Assembly: GCA_003962975.1 (NCBI GenBank)
Contig: RXKC01000030.1
Span: 1,002 to 37,454 of the forward strand
DNA: 36,453 bases
From: Candidatus Saccharimonadota bacterium
GTDB taxonomy: Bacteria; Patescibacteriota; Saccharimonadia; Saccharimonadales; AWTP1-31
Direction of reading: 5' to 3'
The translations under genes were made by a program, and so were the position numbers. Positions within the stretch are counted from its first letter, which is position 1. Each line of letters starts with the position of its first letter. Below, one piece after another: positions 16,591 to 24,768 of this stretch. The notes below the pieces were generated by a model that did not search any database, was not told the DNA's origin, and saw nothing but the letters and a program-made list of their open reading frames with translations.

Positions 16591-17939
16591 CTTATCCCCG
16601 CTATCCCAAAGAGAGATTCTTCTTTAAACTGTGTAGTCTGTCTTGGTATATACTGCCTTTCCTGCTCTTGCTTTACATCTCCAATTAGGCTAACAGCCAT
16701 AATTAGAGCATCTGCCATGTTGGGAGACTTAACTTTATCCTTACGCATCTGTTCCTTTGAGATTAAGATTTTTCTCTGTTGATGGTCGAACGTATATCGT
16801 AAGGTGATAAGCTCCCTAATCAATCCTTCATCTGTGATCGCAATATGTCCTCTTGATACTAATTCCTTTAATCTGTACGTATTTACTGTCCGCATATTTG
16901 CATAATCTTTATTGTCTTTGTATGCAAGCGTTGGATTCCTAAAACCAGTAAATGCGTTTATTCCTCTTCCTTTGTTAAGAGTATCTAATACAGGCCCACC
17001 AATTCCATCCTCATCAATTATGCCCCTATCGACTTTATGATCACTGAATATAGATAAGAAGCGTCCTGTTGAGTAATTAGTATCTTTCTGACCCCACTCT
17101 TCAACATGGATAACTTCCCAATGCAATGCTCCCATTTGTTGAATAATAACAACCGCACACTTATCATCACCATATCTAGCAACATCAAAACCTGCTAACC
17201 TCATCCCGTAATTAGGTCTTAATTGATACCTGTCATTTCCTGTAGCAATAAGCTCTTCTAACGAAAATACAGCATCTTCTGACTTGCTTAACGGCTTTCC
17301 TAGCCATATATGCTCATAGTCATCTATGCTTCGCTCCTTACATTCTTGAGCTTCATTCTTCAAAGCCTGTGTGCAGTATTTGTTATCGGTGTAGTTTATG
17401 TGGACATGAAGGCAGTCTTTACGTCTTGCAAACATCTCAAAGGCAGGATCATTCTCAACGTGCCTATTCATTGTAAAGAATATCTTTGCGTTATCTTTAC
17501 GAATTGTAGGGATTAGAACGTCAATAGTCTGCTTGGTTAAGGCTTGCGATTCATCAATCCAGACGATATCAATACCTTCCATACCCTGAATGTTAAATGC
17601 TCCCTGCTGTCTAAAGCCTCTGAATGTAATCTCTGTGCCACTTTGTCTATGAATTAACTTAGAAGCCTGAATCTCAAAATCTAGATTGTGTTGCCTTACT
17701 AAGTCAGCCATTAAAGAATACACCGATTCATTTATTGTATTCTGTGTTTCACGTCCACAGACAATCCTAAGAGGAAGTTTCTCGGCTATATATAATATCA
17801 ATCTTCCTACAGACTGGCTTTTTGAACCACCTCTTCCACCTTCAGCAAGGAAATAACGATAGTCGTTGATATTGACTAAGAAAGGAATTAGCTTTTCTGG
17901 TATGTCTAACATCGCTGGGAGTTTAATTGTTGTTCCCAA
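16587..17939 (-). CDS. terL: Terminase large subunit
   Basis: 450 residues. ATPase domain: Walker A GGRGGSKS at 34-41 and Walker B VWIDE at 126-130. Nuclease domain: FDVARYGDD at 251-259 (first metal-binding Asp), IIDEDGIGG at 307-315 and a C-terminal NMADALIMA with Asp410. This is the motor that pumps DNA into the procapsid and cuts the concatemer. The Walker A with GGRGGSKS is typical of the PBSX/Terminase_3-like group. It overlaps the small subunit gene by 17 bases and is followed by the GNAT-like gene and portal. All catalytic positions seem intact. Confidence 0.93.
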   Translation of the reverse strand: MGTTIKLPAMLDIPEKLIPFLVNINDYRYFLAEGGRGGSKSQSVGRLILYIAEKLPLRIVCGRETQNTINESVYSLMADLVRQHNLDFEIQASKLIHRQSGTEITFRGFRQQGAFNIQGMEGIDIVWIDESQALTKQTIDVLIPTIRKDNAKIFFTMNRHVENDPAFEMFARRKDCLHVHINYTDNKYCTQALKNEAQECKERSIDDYEHIWLGKPLSKSEDAVFSLEELIATGNDRYQLRPNYGMRLAGFDVARYGDDKCAVVIIQQMGALHWEVIHVEEWGQKDTNYSTGRFLSIFSDHKVDRGIIDEDGIGGPVLDTLNKGRGINAFTGFRNPTLAYKDNKDYANMRTVNTYRLKELVSRGHIAITDEGLIRELITLRYTFDHQQRKILISKEQMRKDKVKSPNMADALIMAVSLIGDVKQEQERQYIPRQTTQFKEESLFGIAGIR

Positions 17940-18216
17940 TTCTTAGCTCCAATGGTGTTCCGTCTATTTGAACTGTTGGCATCTCTGATACAACAACTTC
18001 ACCTGAATGTTCTGTTGATGACATATCAGATATAAACTTCTTCGCAACCGCAACCATAACGCTCTTATCATTAAACGCTTCTTCTGCAACCTTTTTCCAA
18101 AAATCTATTCCACGCTTCTTTCCTTCTTCCTCTAAGGCTTGACGCAACATATCTTTCTCTGCGTTCTTTGGCCTTCCATTTCTATTTATGCGAGGATCAC
18201 CTTTAACAAATGGCAT
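17923..18216 (-). CDS. Terminase small subunit-like protein (DUF5681-type N-terminus)
   Basis: 97 residues from the ATG at 18216, chosen over a start ten codons upstream because AGGA lies correctly before it. The N-terminus FVKGDPRINRNGRPKN is the DUF5681-type motif of small terminase-like DNA-binding proteins; the following part is helical (EKDMLRQALEEEGKKRG, then FWKKVAEEAF). It is directly upstream of, and overlaps, the large terminase gene. Expected to recognise the packaging site and load the motor. Confidence 0.75.
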   Translation of the reverse strand: MPFVKGDPRINRNGRPKNAEKDMLRQALEEEGKKRGIDFWKKVAEEAFNDKSVMVAVAKKFISDMSSTEHSGEVVVSEMPTVQIDGTPLELRIGNNN

Positions 18217-18349
18217 AGTTATTCCTGTTGTTTTACAATTCAGCACAATATTTACATAATTTTACTTTTTTCAAGAACCTCATACTATAAGTATGAAGCA
18301 TTTGGTGGGAGTTTCAAGATTTACAACAAAAAGAAGCAATATATTATAA
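18217..18349 (-). promoter_or_regulatory. Promoter/operator region in front of the late (packaging) operon
   Basis: One of the few true intergenic gaps. On the minus strand a -35-like TTGAAA (18317-18312) is followed after 16 bases by CATACT (18295-18290), a -10-like box lying inside a perfect 15-base palindrome, CATACT-TAT-AGTATG (18295-18281). A second TTGAAA lies closer to the gene in an A/T-rich stretch. The overlap of a symmetrical site with the -10 box suggests a repressor-controlled sigma-70-type promoter for the late genes. No transcript data are available here, so this is a prediction. Confidence 0.45.
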
Positions 18350-18496
18350 TTATACTTTTATTCGTGCGGTAGGTCTTACTTGGTCGGTCTTTCTCTTGGT
18401 ACGCATATGGAGGATGTGCCTCTTAAATTGACAAGATGGATGTCCACAAGTTTTTCTTAGCAATTCTCTTTTATTGCAATAAGGGCAAAGTTTCAT
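18350..18496 (-). CDS. 48-aa zinc-ribbon peptide at the end of the glycan cassette
   Basis: Starts MKLCPYCNKRELL and contains CxxC and a second Cys pair (CGHPSC), followed by a His/Arg/Lys-rich tail. A single zinc-binding knuckle binding nucleic acid is likely. I chose the ATG at 18496 because it overlaps the glycosyltransferase stop (ATGA) and has GGAG at the right distance; longer in-frame starts exist 11-15 codons upstream. Last gene before the late promoter region. Confidence 0.6.
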   Translation of the reverse strand: MKLCPYCNKRELLRKTCGHPSCQFKRHILHMRTKRKTDQVRPTARIKV

Positions 18497-19077
18497 CTTA
18501 GCTCCAGCCATAGTGTGATTGATTCTTTGAATGTTCTCCATATTGAGCTTAACTTCATACGTCTACGGACATTAGCTTCAATTGGAACTTCTATCATTTT
18601 ATATCCGTTCTGTTTGGCTACTGCTAGTATCTCAAGGTCAAAGAGAAACCCGTTATTATAAAATTCTGGGATTGTGTGGCGTTTAAATAATTTAATTCCT
18701 GTCTGGGAATCAACCTTAATGTTAAAGCATAGAGCAATATAGTATCTTGATAAGAATGTAAGTATGCGCCTTGAAAGTAGTCCACTAATAGGCTTGACAC
18801 CTACTGCAATATCATAATCTTCCATGAACGGAAATAATCTCTTAATCATTCTTGGGTCAATCTCTCCATCCCCATCTAAAAAACATATAAACTCTCCATC
18901 TGCTTCGGGAAGTCCTTGTCTTATCGCCCATCCCTTCCCCATTCCATGCGGATCATTTGCTACTATGATTTGTGCATAAGGGTACATTTCTGCGATTTCA
19001 TCAACGAATTGCTTGATGTTTTCTTCGTTTCTGCAAGGCAAGATTATTGATAGCTTCCGCTTCACATCACTACGCAT
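18493..19077 (-). CDS. GT2 glycosyltransferase, dolichol/polyprenyl-phosphate sugar synthase-like
   Basis: 194 residues. LPCRNEE at 13-19 is the nucleotide-sugar-binding start, NDPHGMGKGWAIRQG at about 41-55 is the conserved G-K-G-x-A-I/V-R-x-G of the DPM1/polyprenyl-phosphate glycosyltransferase group, and DGDGEID at 68-74 holds the DxD metal motif. Such enzymes load a sugar on polyprenyl phosphate at the inner face of the membrane. Its neighbour is a membrane GT-C enzyme of the kind that uses such lipid-linked sugars. The C-terminus lacks the long membrane domain some homologues have. Strong ribosome binding site (AAGGAGGGGAAG). Confidence 0.85.
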   Translation of the reverse strand: MRSDVKRKLSIILPCRNEENIKQFVDEIAEMYPYAQIIVANDPHGMGKGWAIRQGLPEADGEFICFLDGDGEIDPRMIKRLFPFMEDYDIAVGVKPISGLLSRRILTFLSRYYIALCFNIKVDSQTGIKLFKRHTIPEFYNNGFLFDLEILAVAKQNGYKMIEVPIEANVRRRMKLSSIWRTFKESITLWLELR

Positions 19078-20378
19078 ATCTTCCCCTCCTTAAAGTCCTT
19101 TATTAACTTTCCTGCTTCTTGTTCCTGACCTTCTGGTATGTTATCCTGCGCTTCCTTCAAAAACTTCATAGCTTCTTGCTTCTGACCAGCTATCATCAAC
19201 ACTGCTGATATATTAAATAATAACTTAAACTCCTTTGGGTTTATATTCTTTGCCATTACCCATAAGATCAAAGCCTCTTGATAGCTTTTATTGTTCCATC
19301 TGCTCATTGCCCTTACGTGCCAAGCAAACCACGAATCAGGGCTATTCATACAGGAATGCTCCATTAAAAAATACTCATCCTGATAGCAATCAATGAAGAA
19401 CCACATCTTAACCGCATACATGGTGACAAATACCGCCACAAGGACAGGATTGGTGTAAATTAAGGACGCAAGCACAAACATTAGACCGCAATTAGGTAAA
19501 TAAGCGTATCTTTCCGCTAATTCTTGACTCATACGAACTAAATTACAATAGGGAGCAATACAGACACACCACCAAAGCATCCCAAAACAGATCATATCCC
19601 ATTTATGAGTATAAATATATAATAGCATCCCTAAAATAGAAACTAAACCAACCCAAAAGAACCTGCATAAATTATACGCCTTATGCTTACGGCATCCTGC
19701 AATACTTTCAAGCGTTGAATGATAAAAAGTAGTCTTAAAAGGTATAATCGCATGACTTAGGTAAAATCCAAACGTCTTTACGGCTAAAATCAGCTTCTTT
19801 GGATGAAATCTCTTATCCTCCGCAAACATCTCGGTACTCATCCTCTGATAGACATTCTTGTTAAAGTTTCTCCATTGATACATCCATATTAGAGGCATGA
19901 ATATGAGCAAAATAGGATATGGTGATCCTATAAACGCTATTGGGGCTAGGAAGCCTGCATTGTAATAAGTTGCTCCAAGCAGTAGTAGGGGAGCCATGAA
20001 TGGAATTGAGAGCGCCCATACCATTCCTAGCGCAGATAAAGCATATCCACGGCCGCTTATCCAAACACTCGCCTGATTGTTTATAGGATTGAAGCTGAAA
20101 AGCAACGCCGCAACAAAAGAAACGTCATTTTGTCCAAAGCCTAAATAAATGCCAACACAAACTAAAGCATGGATTATCATTGTTAAGGCATGGTCATTGA
20201 CAGGAGAACTCTTAGAACGCCCTTCTAATACCCAGAATGCCTGAACTAGCTTATTCGTGTACCTTGGTCTATTATATGAGGCAAGGTCATCTGAAACGTA
20301 CTTATACCCAAGCGTCTTAAAGTAGAACGCAAGGTTTGCCAATAGAATTACGCAGATTTTCTCCAAAACTTCCTCCAT
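19062..20378 (-). CDS. Membrane GT-C glycosyltransferase of TMTC type with C-terminal TPR
   Basis: 438 residues with about nine or ten hydrophobic helices. SDDLASYNRP at 29-38 contains the acidic residues expected in the first extracytoplasmic loop of GT-C enzymes. NPINNQASVWISGR at 97-110 and ELAERYAYLP at 286-295 match the HPxxTEAV-x-x-x-x-GR and E-R-x-x-Y-x-P motifs known from TMTC-type O-mannosyltransferases. Residues about 350-412 form one or two TPR units (AWHVRAMSRWNNKSYQEAL, then LLFNISAVLMIAGQKQEA). GT-C enzymes transfer sugar from a polyprenyl-phosphate donor on the outer face of the membrane. The polyprenyl-phosphate sugar synthase-like GT2 next to it would supply the donor. Start confirmed by GAGGAGAA before the ATG inside the preceding gene. 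Confidence 0.7.
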   Translation of the reverse strand: MEEVLEKICVILLANLAFYFKTLGYKYVSDDLASYNRPRYTNKLVQAFWVLEGRSKSSPVNDHALTMIIHALVCVGIYLGFGQNDVSFVAALLFSFNPINNQASVWISGRGYALSALGMVWALSIPFMAPLLLLGATYYNAGFLAPIAFIGSPYPILLIFMPLIWMYQWRNFNKNVYQRMSTEMFAEDKRFHPKKLILAVKTFGFYLSHAIIPFKTTFYHSTLESIAGCRKHKAYNLCRFFWVGLVSILGMLLYIYTHKWDMICFGMLWWCVCIAPYCNLVRMSQELAERYAYLPNCGLMFVLASLIYTNPVLVAVFVTMYAVKMWFFIDCYQDEYFLMEHSCMNSPDSWFAWHVRAMSRWNNKSYQEALILWVMAKNINPKEFKLLFNISAVLMIAGQKQEAMKFLKEAQDNIPEGQEQEAGKLIKDFKEGKICVVM

Positions 20379-21433
20379 TTCTCCTCAATAACTAACCGCC
20401 CACCCCTTATTAAATAGGCAAAATCTTCCCAACATCTTATATCCTTTATTTTGTTATACCAAAAATCGGGATAATGCAATACGTTATACACCATTGGCAC
20501 ATACTTATGCCCAATAGAATTAGGATTAGGCTTTGTACGAGGCGGCGAATAAACCGATGCCTGAGCAGTTTTAACATATCCTTTCCTCAAAAGATAATGG
20601 ATCATTTTTAGAGTTCTCTTTGCATCTTCTTCGGTTTCCCATTCATATCCGAACATTGATGTTAAGTGGGGATAAAGACCTGCTTCACTCATTTTCTTTA
20701 ATATCTCGATAGTCTTGTCTGCCTTCTGTCCTTTTTGTATCTTATCTAGCGTGTGCTGATTGGCTGATTCAACCCCTACAAGGATAAACCTAAACCCTGC
20801 ATCTGCCATCATCTTGTAGTCTATATTTACAGGCTTCATATTACAGCCAATCTTAATCTTCTTGTTTCGTCCGTTTATCTTCATCTTCATACAAAACTCT
20901 TCAAGCCATTCTCCTACAGGGAAGGTTCCAGAATCATCAAACACTTCCTTATAGCCATTAGCAATTAAGTCGTCTATCTCTTCAATAACGTGGTCAACCG
21001 ATCGTATTCCTCTTTTCTCTCCTGCTTGTAGCTTTGCGGTATCTACACAGAAAGTACATTTCCCATACCAACAAAGATTTGATGCCATCATGTGTGTAGC
21101 TGGATGGAAGCGGTAGTTTCCGTATGACTGCCAACGTGGATTCTTTGCATCTGTAAACTCTCTGTCAGGATAAGGTAATTTCTCAAAAGGAACGTCTATT
21201 TGTTCGTCAGATTCTATAGAAAACTCCCCCTTTATGGTCAGATAATCTTTGCCTTTATGCCTATATAATTCACAATCTATCTCTGATGCAGATGACTCTG
21301 CACCCCATAAAACCTCATGCCCTTGATTCCTTAAATACGTGGCATACATAGCCAAATGGACAGGGTATACCCAGACCATTTTTTCATACTGTCGCTGTTG
21401 ATTCGTAGGACTAAGAGGAAACAGGTAACGCAT
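20348..21433 (-). CDS. Radical SAM enzyme (B12-type radical SAM relative)
   Basis: 361 residues. The cluster motif is C121-x4-C126-x2-C129 (NLCWYGKCTFCVD), a one-residue-longer spacing than the canonical Cx3Cx2C but of the C-x-W-x-x-C-x-F-C kind known in some subfamilies. Downstream features fit the radical SAM barrel: EVFDDSGTFPV, IKIGCNMKPVNI, FILVGVESANQHTLDKI (the GxESA strand) and a GYEWETEEDAKRTL region. The first 90 residues may be a shortened cobalamin-binding-like domain (HLAMYATYLRNQGHEV). Substrate unknown; in this operon a sugar, lipid carrier or methyl transfer is likely. It begins within the end of the HNH gene. Confidence 0.75.
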   Translation of the reverse strand: MRYLFPLSPTNQQRQYEKMVWVYPVHLAMYATYLRNQGHEVLWGAESSASEIDCELYRHKGKDYLTIKGEFSIESDEQIDVPFEKLPYPDREFTDAKNPRWQSYGNYRFHPATHMMASNLCWYGKCTFCVDTAKLQAGEKRGIRSVDHVIEEIDDLIANGYKEVFDDSGTFPVGEWLEEFCMKMKINGRNKKIKIGCNMKPVNIDYKMMADAGFRFILVGVESANQHTLDKIQKGQKADKTIEILKKMSEAGLYPHLTSMFGYEWETEEDAKRTLKMIHYLLRKGYVKTAQASVYSPPRTKPNPNSIGHKYVPMVYNVLHYPDFWYNKIKDIRCWEDFAYLIRGGRLVIEEKWRKFWRKSA

Positions 21434-21857
21434 TTAGATACTCCTCAATTTTTTTTACTTTCTCAGGATTATCCTTAAAAAGTTCATATAGCCTTATTTC
21501 TATATTACATTCATGGCAAGTCAGCCCTCTAACCTTACTCGTCTTGTGATCGTGTTCTATGCACAACCTAATCGTTAATTCCGATTGATGTTTATTACAA
21601 AGCTTACATCGTCCTTGTTGTGATTCATATATTTTATCGTATTGATCTGGTGTGAGACCATACTTTATCTTCATCCTTCTACGATAATTCCGTTCTCTTG
21701 TTTCTGGATGTACCGCATACTTTCTCTCTCTTTCTATTTGTTTTGGCTGTTTACGCCAATGGTAACGACATAATCCTTTCCCATAATGTATTTCTTTACA
21801 ATCAACAACCGAACAAAAATTTTGTGACTTATTTTTTGATCCTTTTGGTCTGCCCAT
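21411..21857 (-). CDS. HNH endonuclease of endonuclease VII type, free-standing homing-like insertion
   Basis: 148 residues. An N-terminal MGRPKGSKNK and zinc-binding Cys/His (C15, C20, C30, H33) precede the Endonuclease_7 pattern: YGLTPDQYDKIYESQQGRC, CKLC at 84-87, IEHDHKT at 100-106 and KVRGLTCHECN. These zinc-finger HNH nucleases act as Holliday-junction or homing nucleases. It splits the glycan operon between the SDR and radical SAM genes. A truncated copy of the first codons of the radical SAM gene lies just before it, and its last 23 bases overlap the start of the intact radical SAM gene, as expected of a mobile nuclease gene that restores its host reading frame. Confidence 0.85.
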   Translation of the reverse strand: MGRPKGSKNKSQNFCSVVDCKEIHYGKGLCRYHWRKQPKQIERERKYAVHPETRERNYRRRMKIKYGLTPDQYDKIYESQQGRCKLCNKHQSELTIRLCIEHDHKTSKVRGLTCHECNIEIRLYELFKDNPEKVKKIEEYLNALPVSS

Positions 21858-21860
21858 AAT

Positions 21861-21911
21861 TTATTCTTGCCTCTGTTGATTATATGGGCTAAGAGGAAAT
21901 AAGTATCTCAT
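21861..21911 (-). pseudogene. Truncated duplicate of the radical SAM gene start
   Basis: ATG at 21911 overlaps the TGA of the SDR gene (ATGA), the usual junction here. The 16 codons read MRYLFPLSPYNQQRQE then TAA. The intact radical SAM gene at 21433 starts MRYLFPLSPTNQQRQYEK: 14 of the first 15 residues agree, but many codons differ synonymously (AGA/CGT, TTA/CTG, CCA/CCT, AGG/CGA, CAA/CAG). The HNH gene follows after three bases. This is the remnant of the original gene start left at the nuclease insertion site. Confidence 0.75.
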
Positions 21912-22918
21912 TTTAACCACCTCGGATTCTTTAAAGTCCACTCAACCATCTTACGCATAGATTCAAGCAGGTTTACAGGAAACTTATATCCATAACTTTC
22001 TAGCTTCTTTCCACATAGTCCATAATGAGGGTCATGACCGGGGCGAGATGAATGAGCATCTACCAATTCATAATCAAGAGGCTTTCCCATAACATCAGCA
22101 ATAAGTTTTGCAATGTCCAAGTTAGATATTCTCTTCTCTCCAACGATATTAAATCTCTCTGGTCTATCCACATCAGGGAATTGAGGGGCTTTGACATTCT
22201 TTAACAGAAATAGAATTGCATCAGATGTGTTTCTTGCGTGAAGCCAAAATCTTGATCCCGGCTCTCCACTCTTTGGGTCATAATGAACTTGCACCTTCTC
22301 TCCATTCAAAATCTTCTTTATAACCATAGGAACATACTTCTCTGACGACTGATACTCACCTGCGGTATTCATAATGTTTGTAATAATCAACGGCACTCCG
22401 TATGTCCTCCAATAGCTGATAGCAATAGCCTCTTGACACGCCTTGCTTGCTGAATAAGGGTTTGAGGGAAGGATTGCCGCCCACTCAGGATGAGTTGCCT
22501 TCCCATCTGTTGCCCCATATACTTCATCTGTGCTTATCTGAATGAACTTCTCGGGCTTGACTGTCCTTGCGTATTCAAGCATATTTAAAGCTACATTCAC
22601 GTTATTAAGGACAAAAGGAACAGGATTTGCTATTGATCTATCTACATGAGAATCTGAAGCGAAATTAACCACATAATCAATATGCCCTATCTTGTCTATA
22701 AGAATATCAGATAAAGGGGCAGATAGATCATGGGTATATATGGTTACTCTATCCTTATGCTTCTGATAATGTTCACTATCCGTAAGACGTTCTGATATGC
22801 CTTTATGCCTCCAACTATCAATACCAATAATCTCCCAATCAGTATTTACTAAGAAATGGCTCAAACAATGTGACCCAATAAATCCTCCAATACCTGTCAA
22901 TAATACTCTTTTACTCAT
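21908..22918 (-). CDS. NDP-glucose 4,6-dehydratase-like SDR (RmlB-type fold)
   Basis: 336 residues, usual length. NAD-binding GIGGFIG at 9-15, the STDEVYG motif at 128-134 (Thr, Asp, Glu of the dehydratase triad) and YSASK at 154-158 (catalytic Tyr and Lys) are all intact. The late segment SSRPGHDPHYGL resembles the D-R-P-G-H-D-x-R-Y of dTDP-glucose 4,6-dehydratases. It would turn an NDP-hexose into the 4-keto-6-deoxy form, a precursor of deoxy sugars for the nearby transferases. A substrate other than dTDP-glucose is possible. Preceded by AAGGGGAAAAG. Confidence 0.8.
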   Translation of the reverse strand: MSKRVLLTGIGGFIGSHCLSHFLVNTDWEIIGIDSWRHKGISERLTDSEHYQKHKDRVTIYTHDLSAPLSDILIDKIGHIDYVVNFASDSHVDRSIANPVPFVLNNVNVALNMLEYARTVKPEKFIQISTDEVYGATDGKATHPEWAAILPSNPYSASKACQEAIAISYWRTYGVPLIITNIMNTAGEYQSSEKYVPMVIKKILNGEKVQVHYDPKSGEPGSRFWLHARNTSDAILFLLKNVKAPQFPDVDRPERFNIVGEKRISNLDIAKLIADVMGKPLDYELVDAHSSRPGHDPHYGLCGKKLESYGYKFPVNLLESMRKMVEWTLKNPRWLK

Positions 22919-22928
22919 CTTTTCCCCT

Positions 22929-23816
22929 TTAGTTTGGTCTTTCGATTACACTTGCAAATATTCTTGCTATCCTGTGCCTGTAAAAACATGATAGATGCCG
23001 TAGCACTGCTCCCGGTAGTAAAAGTGCCGTTAGAGAATAGAACCAGAAAGCTAGGCTTAGAAGAACATTTCTGTCGTTTTTTACAACTAGACATATTTCC
23101 TCCCATAGTAATTTAGGCGCACGATTCTTCAACTGAATGAACATAGGAAAATCTCTAAAGTCACGACCTACTAAGTCATACCAGTTCTTTGTTGGGCTTT
23201 GGGTATAGTAAGAAGTCTTTGTACCCGTATTGCCTCCGGGATGAAATCTTGCGGCGATAGTGTCATACTCAAGCATTGTCCATTTCCAATCTTGCAGATA
23301 TTGAGCCACTATATAGGGCATCTCGATAAATATGTCATTTGTATAATCTAATTGGTCATCTTTCATCTTCCTAAAAGCCATGCCTGAAGGACAACAGGAA
23401 GATGTTAGGATGTTCCTATCTCTGCACACTCCAATAGCTCCTTCTTGTCCATTCATAAAGAAGTAATAATATCTTCCAATCACACCAATCATTGGATCAC
23501 CCATGTTAAATTGATGGACTACATCTGTTGCTACTAAAGGAGATGTAAACAAATCGTCTGCACATAAGAAGAGAATATACTTTCCCTTTGCCTCTCTTAT
23601 CAAAGCTGTTAAGGTATATCCAATACCCATATTTTCAGGATTATCAATTACTCTTATGTCTTCAATGGAATTAAGAACCTCTCTTGTCTTATCCGTAGAT
23701 CCGTCATTGATAACTAAAACTTCCTTATCTGGATATGCTTGGGATAAAGCAGACTCGACACTTTCTCGAATCGTTTTTTCACAATTATACGCAGGGATAG
23801 CAATAGTCAGCTTCAA
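22929..23816 (-). CDS. GT2 family glycosyltransferase
   Basis: 295 residues from a TTG at 23816, which overlaps the previous TGA (TTGA) and would begin directly at the GT-A domain (LKLTIAIPAYN); in-frame ATG starts at 23852 and farther upstream are alternatives. Motifs: NDGSTD at 37-42 and CADDLF at 85-90 (the D-x-D-like metal site). A predicted C-terminal hydrophobic segment (VLLSLAFWFYSLTALLLPG) may bind the membrane. It is about one-third identical in layout to the next transferase (shared RYY, PSGMAFR and W-D/Y-TIA-x-R blocks), so these two are probably paralogues. Confidence 0.8.
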   Translation of the reverse strand: MKLTIAIPAYNCEKTIRESVESALSQAYPDKEVLVINDGSTDKTREVLNSIEDIRVIDNPENMGIGYTLTALIREAKGKYILFLCADDLFTSPLVATDVVHQFNMGDPMIGVIGRYYYFFMNGQEGAIGVCRDRNILTSSCCPSGMAFRKMKDDQLDYTNDIFIEMPYIVAQYLQDWKWTMLEYDTIAARFHPGGNTGTKTSYYTQSPTKNWYDLVGRDFRDFPMFIQLKNRAPKLLWEEICLVVKNDRNVLLSLAFWFYSLTALLLPGAVLRHLSCFYRHRIARIFASVIERPN

Positions 23817-24724
23817 GGTCTTTTTACCTCTCTTGTTGTCCACTTGCCCCATGAGGCTCGATATATCTCTGGGATAATCTTCAAAATTGGTCTTGGCGTA
23901 ATAACCGAAATGAAAGCAAAAAATAGAAAACAAGGATTGATCAGATTGACAGGCTTTAGTTTAATGAAGTTCCAAATCTCTTTTAGCACCGCATCTGTAG
24001 TAAAATAGTTCTTGATCTGAATTAAAGACGTAAAATCATTTTGTAACGCAGAACCACCGACCTTTGTCCATTCTTCAATAGGAGATGTTTTCCAACGTTT
24101 TAAGTAATAATCTTTGCTCCTTGAAATGCTCTTATGAATACGGACTGCGATTGTGTCCCATCTCATAATCTCATAACTCCAACCCTTACTCAAAACGCAT
24201 GAAACCATTGAGGAAACTTCGACAAACATCTTATTGGATAGTTCGCACCAACACTTACCACCAAATATAGCTTCTCTTCTGAAAGCCATACCTGAAGGAT
24301 TGTTAGCCAACTCGATTACATCATCACATCTCCATGCCCTTACAGGACTTCTGTCGCCATGTACAAATTGATGATAATACCTGCTGACGTGTCCTATATT
24401 CTTGTTAGATTTGAATATCTCCACAACATCTGATATCACCCTATTGTCAGTAATAATATCATCAGAGCAAAGCAGATAGATAATATCTCCTGTAGCATAA
24501 CTAATGGCTAAGTTAAATGCCCCACCTGTTCCGCTTGGCTTATCGCTTTTAAAATACTTTACTTGTGGAAATGAGAATATAGCTAGGCTTCTTGGATTGT
24601 CTGTTGATGCGTCGTCGAGGACTATAACTTCTATGTTTTTGTGATCTTGTTTTAGCGCAGAAATTACTGCATCTGAAAGTAGATGCGCTTGGTTGTGAAC
24701 CGCTATGCAGATTGAAACCTTCAT
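23813..24724 (-). CDS. GT2 family glycosyltransferase, paralogue of the following one
   Basis: 303 residues from ATG at 24724, where the fold begins (MKVSICIAVHNQ); a TTG 12 codons upstream is possible, and neither has a good ribosome binding site. Motifs: LDDASTD at 36-42, LCSDD at 85-89, then NNPSGMAFRREA and a RWDTIAVRIH segment shared with the gene at 22929. The C-terminus (NPCFLFFAFISVITP) is hydrophobic. Adds a sugar to a glycan acceptor in the cytoplasm; donor and linkage unknown. Confidence 0.8.
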   Translation of the reverse strand: MKVSICIAVHNQAHLLSDAVISALKQDHKNIEVIVLDDASTDNPRSLAIFSFPQVKYFKSDKPSGTGGAFNLAISYATGDIIYLLCSDDIITDNRVISDVVEIFKSNKNIGHVSRYYHQFVHGDRSPVRAWRCDDVIELANNPSGMAFRREAIFGGKCWCELSNKMFVEVSSMVSCVLSKGWSYEIMRWDTIAVRIHKSISRSKDYYLKRWKTSPIEEWTKVGGSALQNDFTSLIQIKNYFTTDAVLKEIWNFIKLKPVNLINPCFLFFAFISVITPRPILKIIPEIYRASWGKWTTREVKRP

Positions 24725-24768
24725 ATTCAAAATAGTACAATCTGATAGATTATATTTCAAGCATTATT

